64,000 nt of DNA from Dicyema japonicum (taxonomy: Eukaryota; Dicyemida; Rhombozoa; Dicyemidae): positions 743,712 to 807,711 of the forward strand of contig RDEW01000007.1 in the NCBI GenBank assembly GCA_011109175.1, read 5' to 3'. The position numbers and the translations under genes are program-made. Shown in pieces: positions 56,750 to 64,000 of this stretch. The notes beneath the pieces were generated by a model. The model did no database searches. It worked only from the letters and a program-made list of their open reading frames with translations, and was not told the origin of the DNA. The stretch's first letter is position 1. Every line of letters begins with the position of its first letter.

Positions 56750-58130
56750 ATGCTCCCGTCTATGCAAATTGAAAAACGTTTAAACTCTTCAAAGGATTCA
56801 GTACGTCTGATGTCGAAAAACTCATCAAAAACGCCAAAAACTACATTTAAAGCAAATGTGAATGCAAGGACTCAAAGCAATAACAAACATAATTTCTGTG
56901 TCAATCAACAACTGCCGAATTCCTGCAATATGGAAAAATCTAAAATAATCCCAATCTTGAAGCCCAAGATAGATCCTTCGGATCCGAGATCTTTCAGACA
57001 AATTTCACTACTATCTGTAGAATCGAAAATTGTTGAACGTGTTGTATTGAAACTAATATCGGAGTATCTTCCCTTTCCTGATTTTCAACATGGCTTTCGT
57101 CCACAATACTCAACATCAACACATCTCTCTACCCTAACTCAATATATCGCTGATGGTTTTAACAATTATGATCATCCCAAACTGACTATCCTTTCATCAA
57201 TTGACCTAACCATGGTTTGATCGAACATCAAGGCGCCTAAGTAACAAAATTCTTGTATCTCAAATTTCTCCACGTCTTCAGAGCTGGCCAACAAATTTCC
57301 TCTCTGGAAGAATTGGTAGAGCTGAAATTATGTCATGTCTATCTCACTACCGACTCTTTCCAAATGGAGTTCCCCAAGACTCCGTTTTGTCACCCTCTTA
57401 TTCAACTTGCACCTAAGCGACATTCCAACCAATTCCAAGACACTTCTATTGATGCGGATGACCTGATTATTGCTTCTAAAGACATAGACGTTAACGAAGC
57501 AACGAAGGATGTTCAGAACCACTTGAACACTCTTGAAGAGTGGCTTGGAGCAAACCACTTATCCCCCTCTCCATCGAAATCCACCGTCACTGTATTCACG
57601 TCCAACCGCCGCCAACTAAATTTTCAACCAATTTTAACAATTCATGGACAAACACTCACCGCTACGAAACATCCCAAAATACTTGGAGTTGTTTATGACC
57701 AACTATTAACATTCTCTAAACATGTGGAGGATCATTGTACAATGGCCTCTCGCAAGATCAACCTACCTAAAGCTGTGTCAAGACATTCCCTTGGCCAAAG
57801 CAAAGAATCCCTAACCATCATATATAAACAATTCATTCGAACAACTATTAACTATGCAAGTCATTGCTGGTCAACCCCTGCCTTTCTTGCTTCTATTGAC
57901 AAACTACAAAATGTACAAACATCGCGCTCAGGACAATTACTGGATGTCTCAGATCAACTCACCTATTTGAATGTCAAATCACCTACAACGTTCCTCTACA
58001 ATGCCAGGACTGACCGATCCATGGGAGCGACCAACATCTTCTGCGTCCTACTTAATAGCTGCTGGCCTCCTACAAGTTAGTGAGGCTGGGGTTACTTAAC
58101 TAACTAACAGCAAATACTAACAAATAGTAA
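56750..58130 (+). pseudogene. LINE RT copy with intact 3' end
   Basis: RT motifs appear in order: KSKIIPILKPKIDPSDPRSF, RQISLLSVESKIVERVVLKL, FQHGFRPQYSTSTHLSTLTQ and a degraded YADD (IDADDLIIASKDID). The frame 57253-58080 then runs through ILGVVYDQLLTFSKHVEDH and FIRTTINYASHCWSTPAFLA to the stop. The 3' end GTTAGTGAGGCTGGGG and the TAACTAACTAAC tail match the fragment at about 49150. Confidence 0.85.
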
Positions 58131-58139
58131 GGTTCCAAC

Positions 58140-58675
58140 TGCAGAAGACAGTGTTATTTGCTGCATGCGATGGCATTTCCCAGGCGATGTGAAAATCATT
58201 TCAGTTTCCGGGATCCATGAACCGCGTCGCAACCGCATTCCCGATTTTGATGGATCCTTTACTATTCTTCCAACCGCTCCCGGGGTTTCGCCCATTTGTT
58301 TTCCTAACGATGGTGTCAAAAATGTTGAATCATTACGAAGCCGAAAAACTCCTATAAGGTTATGGTAATTATGCACTGGACGCATCCGTAGCTGATGGTT
58401 TGATGAATATTAGAATGATCTATCAGTTTCTACTGCTCAATGGACTGCAAACGTAAGCTTGGCGCTCATCCCGTAGCCACTACCGGGCAAACTAATAAAT
58501 AGTTGCTTGCAAGATAGAGAAGGTGGGTCTGTTGGTCACGATTGTCTGCAGTTTCCTTCATAAGACCACATGAAACCCAGGATATGAACAAGTCCACGGA
58601 AAACATGGATAAAGTAATAAATAATTACAACCATTAATATATTTAAAACAATAAATTTAAATACAATTATCTCGT
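58140..58675. other. Unassigned stretch before NAA10
   Basis: A 93-codon minus-strand frame (58104-58385) contains GETPGAVGRIVKDPSKSGMR and a PGKCHRMQ segment, and a plus frame overlaps it. Neither resembles a family I can name with confidence. The NAA10 promoter must lie near 58600. Confidence 0.3.
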
Positions 58676-58681
58676 GCTGTT

Positions 58682-59238
58682 ATGCTTATTCTCCGTCGAG
58701 CTGAAGTAATTTAATAATGACTGTGATAGGTCAACGACTTGCTTAAAATACAGCACTGTAATCTTCTGTGCCTCCCTGAGAACTATCAAATAAAGTACTA
58801 CATGTATCATCTCCTATCGTGGCCTCAGGCATGGTGGGTTGTCATTTCTTAGATTTCATACGTCGCGGAATCTGACGGAGAAATTGTCGGCTATTCTCTA
58901 GCCAAAATGTTATTGTTTTGGAAATAGTTTAGGGACGAGGAGACAATAAATCCACCACGTGGTCATATTACGTCCTTGGCAGTCCAAAGATCTCACAGGA
59001 AGTCAGGACTGGCTCGTAAACTGATGGAGTTGTCATCGCGTGCAATGGGTGAATCATTTGGCGCAAAGGAGTTAACTCTCCACGTGCGAATCACGAATAG
59101 AGCTGCTTTCAATTTATACAAAAATACTTTGGGCTTCGAGTTGGCTTATTTAGAAATTCTAGAGTGACTCATTTGGAGCCCAAATATTATGCTGACGGAG
59201 AGGACGCCTATTCGATGACGAAAAATATTTCTTGTTAA
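58682..59238 (+). CDS. NAA10: N-alpha-acetyltransferase 10 (NatA catalytic subunit), five exons
   Basis: NAA10 acetylates protein N-termini co-translationally with NAA15 on the ribosome. Removing introns 58706-58729 (24 nt), 58829-58852 (24 nt, GC-AG), 58909-58932 (24 nt) and 59140-59162 (23 nt) gives one frame. It reads [84 protein letters not shown]-like [20 protein letters not shown], and [20 protein letters not shown]. This follows NAA10 residue by residue, including the acetyl-CoA loop RSHRKSGLA and the GEDAYxM end. It is about 149 residues long, and the long acidic C-terminal tail of vertebrate NAA10 is absent. No single open frame reveals the gene; only exon 4 is visible unspliced. Confidence 0.95.
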
Positions 59239-59239
59239 T

Positions 59240-59990
59240 TTCATTTTAATTTCCCGCCTTATAAATTCATTTGTAAATCTTACTTTATTTTCCCGCTTTG
59301 AATAATTTTAATGCTACTACGATTAATCCTTTACTTTTAGTGCTCTTTGGGAATCCCAGCCTATATTAAACAGCCACGTGTTCTTATTTTTGGAGGATTT
59401 GTAGAGGTGTGGCCCTCTGTTTTATTTGACCCTGTGACTTTAATGCTTCAATGAATGGAGGTTGGTATAGAAAGAGGAATGAATCTGACGTTCTTTTGGA
59501 TTACTAAAGAACGAAATTTCTTGTTTTGTTGAATGGAAGTGGAAACTCTCTACAGTCCACATAAAGTTGTGAGAATTCGTGCCAAACTCGGTACAATTAA
59601 CCTTCTGGTTAGGTTTAAATTTCGTTTATGGGGATAAAATGGTTTCAATTCTATAGACTTGGGAGACATTATTGTAGGAGGTGAAAATCACTAGGTCTTT
59701 TCACCGCAGTGAGATGAATTTTGACCAAAACTTATTTCATAGGTAGACTTGGGAGACATTATTGTAGGAGGTGAAAATCACTAGGTCTTTTCACCGCAGT
59801 GAGATGAATTTTGACCAAAACTTATTTCATAGGAAGAAGGTTTTATTTATTTACCCCCGTTCCCTTCAAGTGAAGAAAACCATTGACTAACTGGAAAGTC
59901 ACACCCAAGAACGGACGCTCCCAGAGATCCGCCAGGTGTATTTGATGTGGTGCAGGACTCGAAGACGGAAAAGTAACTAGAATTCTGGTC
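59240..59990. repeat. Gene-free interval with 90-bp tandem duplication
   Basis: TAGACTTGGGAGACATTATT at 59654 recurs at 59744 with the following 90 bases unchanged. One plus frame inside reads DLGDIIVGGENH, but I cannot tie it to a gene. Confidence 0.75.
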
Positions 59991-60126
59991 GTATAGAACA
60001 GTGGTCCTCGACCTTTTTGTTGCCGAGAATTTTACCGCGATTTGGTGGTAGATTGTTTACTCGTACTAACAACAGCCCGGTATAAATTGGTCTACGGCCC
60101 ACTGGTTGGAGACCACTGGTCTAGAA
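59991..60126. mobile_element. 120-bp hAT MITE with near-perfect 8-bp target duplication
   Basis: The body 59999-60118 starts CAGTGGTCCTCGACC and ends with the inverse of CAGTGGTCTCCAACC, typical hAT termini. The flanks GTATAGAA and GTCTAGAA differ at one base. Confidence 0.85.
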
Positions 60127-60139
60127 GACAGAAAGAAAA

Positions 60140-60474
60140 ATGTGTGAATGGAGATTGTCCGATTCTGTTCAAATAAGAATGTTAACATGGTGGTCGGTTT
60201 TTGTTTTAATTCACGAAAGTGGCGGGGATGTATGTGATTCACGTATCAGGAAAATTTCTGACCACACCAAAATAGTTATAATTTTATATCGTCCTTTTCA
60301 GAAGCAACCGAGAATTACACTTTCGTTGTCAGAATCATGGTTATTCCGGAATTAGGGGACAACAATAGTTATAATTTTATATCGTCCTTTTCAGAAGCAA
60401 CCGAGAATTACACTTTCGCTGTCAGAATCATGGTTATTCCGGAATTAGGGGACAACTCTAAACAACTGAGATAG
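60140..60474 (+). CDS. Hypothetical frame with in-frame 93-bp tandem repeat
   Basis: Two units of 93 bp begin at 60271 and 60364. In one frame both encode NSYNFISSFSEATENYTF, then VRIMVIPELGDN, and the second ends SKQLR and a stop at 60472-60474. A different frame from ATG 60140 is open through the first unit (MCEWRLSDSVQIRM...). Possible introns of 27 nt exist, but I could not fix a single gene model. No family is recognised. Confidence 0.3.
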
Positions 60475-60479
60475 TTTAG

Positions 60480-61640
60480 CGTCACATATTAGAAATGCTT
60501 CGATTCTCCTAGTTAGTTGAAGTTTAATTTACTCTGCTCCTTATGTTCTCTTGTTCTACTAGAGTAACTTCATACTATCCATCTGTCTCAGGATTAACTC
60601 CTGGGAGATCAATGCTAACGCTTGAATGCTCCAAGGTGATTCCCTATCTTTAATCTTTTTCCGTTTATCTGGAGGCTGTCAGTGTGATCTAGGATCAAAG
60701 TATACCCCCTCCTCAGTATCCAGAACTGACATATATTTGAGTAGTGGTAACTAAGGGAGAACTTGGAGGAGACAGATTTTGTAACAGTAAAGAAGACAGA
60801 TCTTGTAAGACTAAATCAAATGACGAAGGCTGAAGTTTAAAAGTTGGGATAATTACTTGGAGACCAAGAAGATGTACAAATAGGCAAATCCAAGCACTAT
60901 TAGCATCACAGAAACTACAATCGTAACGGGTGAGATACTTGCACGTGTCTTTAACTTTGATCACTACAATGAATATGTCTTTCTAGTGTTATTATACAGC
61001 TGTGGGACTTGGGGAATCAGCCAGAAACAAAATGAGAAACAAAAGCGTGAAAATGTGGGCTCAAGAAGGATCTACTTAATATGTGAGTCCCAGCCATGGA
61101 AAATGTGAAGTGGGAATTATTTGGATATAACATACCTTGAGTGCATTCGCTGATATCGGATATGAATCATACACACTCTCTGTCGCAGTTCGCGAGGTCC
61201 TAAGGAGCTAAAAATGAAGCTATAAGACTTATATGACATTCAAGAAAGGAATCTTCGAAGGAACCAAGATGATATCAGACTGACAGGATTTTCCGTATTG
61301 TTGTAAAAATGATCACTTTTCTCTTTTAGTTCTGATGTTCAATAAAAGAACAGTCATGGAGATAACCACTCAATGTTCTGTTAATTTCTGACTATTTTCT
61401 GCTTGATATTGAAATTCAATAAAATAAAATCGCTGCGACGTCTGACTACACTAAAAAGCCACGACTCACTTTTATTTAATAAAAATCATTAAAAAAATTA
61501 AATCCTTTCTGAATCCTCTAATAATAATAAATTAAAAAATAAAATGCGTGATATTAAATTATACTTATATCGATTTCCGCTCATCGGCCGTTATTCAGTG
61601 ATATCAGAATTCAGATCGTTCGAGGTTTAAATTATTTTAA
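60480..61640. other. Decayed repeats, no gene recognised
   Basis: The segment near 61040-61310 (KWELFGY; AAAATGAAGCTATAAGACTT) is related to the LINE 3' relic at 36590-36900. The rest is AT-rich without supported coding sequence. Confidence 0.45.
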
Positions 61641-64000
61641 TTAACGTGCGTCATGTGGTTCACCGTTTCTATAGTCTTAAACTATATCTAAAAAGAACCA
61701 TTTGCTCCCTACCAACCAGAGGACTATCCACTGGACGGCATTCTCTCAACGTTGGAACATTTAATAGATTGAAACTGTTGACCTCAGGAGACCGTGGAAC
61801 AAAATCCAGGCCCAACTAAGTTAACAATCCAAAGCGTAAACATAAACGGGATCAGAGTAAAGATTGCCGAACTTCCCTTATTCTTGGAGAGGAACAGAGT
61901 AGATATCTGTTTTCTCCAGGAAACGAAGCTTTCAAGTAACATTCCTACTCCTCTCTTTAATGGATACAACACAATAAGATCCGACCGTCCATCTGACCAA
62001 GGAGGGGGTATACTGACTCTTGTGAGAAAAGGAATAAAATACCTCGAGAAACCTTCTCCCTACAAAAGCCTAATGGAAGACTCGAACACGGAGCTAATTG
62101 GAATTTCTGTTGTAACTTCCATTGGAAAAATTGAAATTGCGAATGTTTATGTTCCTCCTCCAGGGTCCTGCAAGAAAAATTTCTACTTTGACCCATCGAC
62201 CTAGGACAAACTGGAGAACTTGTTTTCATGTGGAGACCTGAATGCGAAGCACCCTTCTTGGTTCCGCTACCAGGCCGCTGATAACAGAGGAAACCTGCTA
62301 TTATCCCAAATGCAAAACTTAATAATCGTCAACAATCCGAAAAAGAACACTAGGACACCATACAACACGAAGGACATGGTGACATCTTCGGATTTATCAA
62401 TCTGCTCGCCTCGTTATTCCCCGATCATTAATTGGGCAGTCCGTTATGATTGCCGGAGTGACCACCATTAAATGATAATAACGCTGAACTGAGAGCTACT
62501 TTTTGTACCGAAGCCTATTAATTTCTATGATTACAAAAATGCAAATTGGACTGGCTTTACAAATTTCGTTGATTCAAAACTGCAAAACTTCTACCCTGAA
62601 AATTTCTGTTCCATAGACAGAGCTGTATACTATTTCAACAGAACAATCATTGATGGGAGAAAAATTTTTGTCAGAAAAGCATATATAAAAAACGAAAAAT
62701 TAAAATACGACTCAAAAACAAAGAAAATTATTATGAAAAGAAACACCCTTAAAAGAATGACACATCGATCACGAGAGGTCATTAATCGAATCAGGGCACT
62801 AAACATTCTGATCACGAAAAGGACGAACAACACTCGAAGAAAGAAACTCATGCGAATCTCTGCTGTCATGAATAATCAGACCTCAATTTCCAACATGTGG
62901 AAGATGTTGAGGTGTCTGAAGAACCCAGAATACGAAGATAACAAAGAACAATGCCAGCTCAATCTGAATATATTTATGAAACATTGTATCCGAATCAGTC
63001 ACATTCCTTATAAAAAGATTAACACAGAACCGAAAATAAAGAGAAAGCCATCCATAATGGCTCCGCTGATTTATTTTTCCCTAAAGATGTATCCAAAGCA
63101 ATATCAAATCAAAAAAACAAACTCATGTGGCCCAGACGGAATTCCCCTTGTTCTGCTGAGACACTTGGGACCACCACCAATAAATGACAATCATCTACAA
63201 CACATCGCTAAACATAAATATCATATCGACTTTATAGAAAACTATCAAAAATTCGTCCAATATTGAAACCGGGAAGACCGAAGAACGATTCCGGCTCTTA
63301 CAGTCCAGTCTCCCTTATATGTGTTTTGTCGAGAATCTTGGGGAAACTTGTCCTAAAACTTATTTGCCCCTCTCTCCCACAACCTACATTCCTACATGCC
63401 TTCAAGGAAGGATTATCAACAACCTCCTTCCTAACAACACTACTGAAGTTCATAACTGAAGGACACAAGAACAAGCCAAAACAGGAAAAATCGGTCATTC
63501 AAAAAGTTCGAGTCTGTCCTAAAGAAGATCCTCATACAAAAATTATTGTTGATAAAAATTGCTGCACCACTTAAGTCATAGATAACAAATTTCTTAAGTG
63601 GATGCCGAGAGAAAGTGTGCGTCGGAAACAAGAGTTCCAGATCGAGATTGTTACCCAATGGTGTACCCCAGGGATCTCCTTTGTCACCAATCCTCTTTAA
63701 TTTGGTTCTGAACGATCTCCCCGTTCCTATGAATAATAATGACATGCTACTTTCTTATGTCGATGACATAGTTGTCGCACCTAGGGACGTAAATGTCAAA
63801 CATGCTAAAGGAAGACTACAAGGAATACTAAATAACATATTTGGATGGTTGTGAGAAAATCAATTAAATTCATGTTCCGGAAAGTCAGCAGTCACTCTAT
63901 CAACTTGTGCAAATAAGATCAATTTTGTAAAAGCCTTTTTGGAAATGTAGAGGAATTTATCCGCCAGGTATTGAGACCCTCTACAAGCAGTATATCGAGC
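61640..64000 (+). mobile_element. 2A-type LINE, 5' end to window end, inactive
   Basis: The 5' block (GCGTCATGTGGTTCACC at 61648) is followed by a near-perfect 2A coding segment at about 61770-61812. One extra base shifts the frame between the SGD and VEQNPGP parts. The endonuclease follows (LTIQSVNINGIRVKIAELPL, DICFLQETKLSSN, IEIANVYVPPPGSC, DLNAKHPSWF, and a damaged SDHH). RT motifs after that are SCGPDGIPLVLLRHLG, SYSPVSLICVLSRILGKLVL, NGVPQGSPLSPILFNLVLND and LLSYVDDIVVAPRDVN. Frameshifts and a stop in GWL show it is dead. It continues beyond the window. Confidence 0.85.

Overview
The window is animal nuclear DNA, AT-rich and repeat-rich. It holds a few conserved animal genes separated by large stretches of decayed mobile elements. 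The conserved genes become readable only if introns of about 20-32 nt (usually 22-24) are removed. Introns that small, together with innexin, filamin, TTLL4, ZFPL1 and NAA10 genes, point to a tiny-intron invertebrate. A dicyemid mesozoan is my best inference, because dicyemids are known for introns of about 23-26 nt. No marker gene proves it.

Layout. 1-3.4 kb: a hAT transposase relic, then a TTLL4-like tubulin polyglutamylase gene (minus strand). 3.4-7.3 kb: a SINE with a target-site duplication, reverse-transcriptase and nuclease relics, and a decayed repeat stretch. 7.35-7.92 kb: ribosomal protein eS19 (RPS19). 8-11.5 kb: LINE debris and a broken innexin fragment. 11.6-12.8 kb: an intact innexin. 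13-15.7 kb: a decayed R2-like LINE. 15.8-26.0 kb: a complete filamin gene with two CH domains and roughly two dozen Ig-filamin repeats. 26.9-30.8 kb: a small unknown gene, a 1-kb hAT element, a full-length SINE, an RTE-like LINE relic and ZFPL1. 31-37 kb: LINE 5' ends, SINEs, the best R2-like open frame, an integrase fragment, a hAT MITE and a pogo-like element. 37.8-38.8 kb: a conserved gene with HAD-like motifs. 39.6-42.2 kb: an R2-like relic and a Tc1/mariner element. 43.3-43.8 kb: an ER-type J protein. 44.3-48.2 kb: a Jockey-like LINE with zinc-knuckle ORF1. 50.5-51.1 kb: a RecA/RAD51-like ATPase gene broken by an 86-bp duplication. 51.2-58.1 kb: head-to-tail LINE copies, the first opening with a 2A-like peptide, and a 621-base gap. 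58.7-59.2 kb: NAA10. 59.2-61.6 kb: duplications and a hAT MITE. 61.6-64 kb: another 2A-type LINE running off the window.

The host genes do not form a pathway. They cover tubulin modification, translation, gap junctions, the actin cytoskeleton, Golgi structure, N-terminal acetylation and ER chaperoning. The most informative signals are the tiny introns (including one GC-AG intron of 24 nt), the 2A-like starts of the LINEs, a marked excess of CACGTG, and many near-identical direct duplications of 86-136 bp. Some of those duplications sit at single Ns and probably come from the assembly. All gene structures were read by hand without alignment tools; splice sites rest on frame restoration and similarity recalled from known families.
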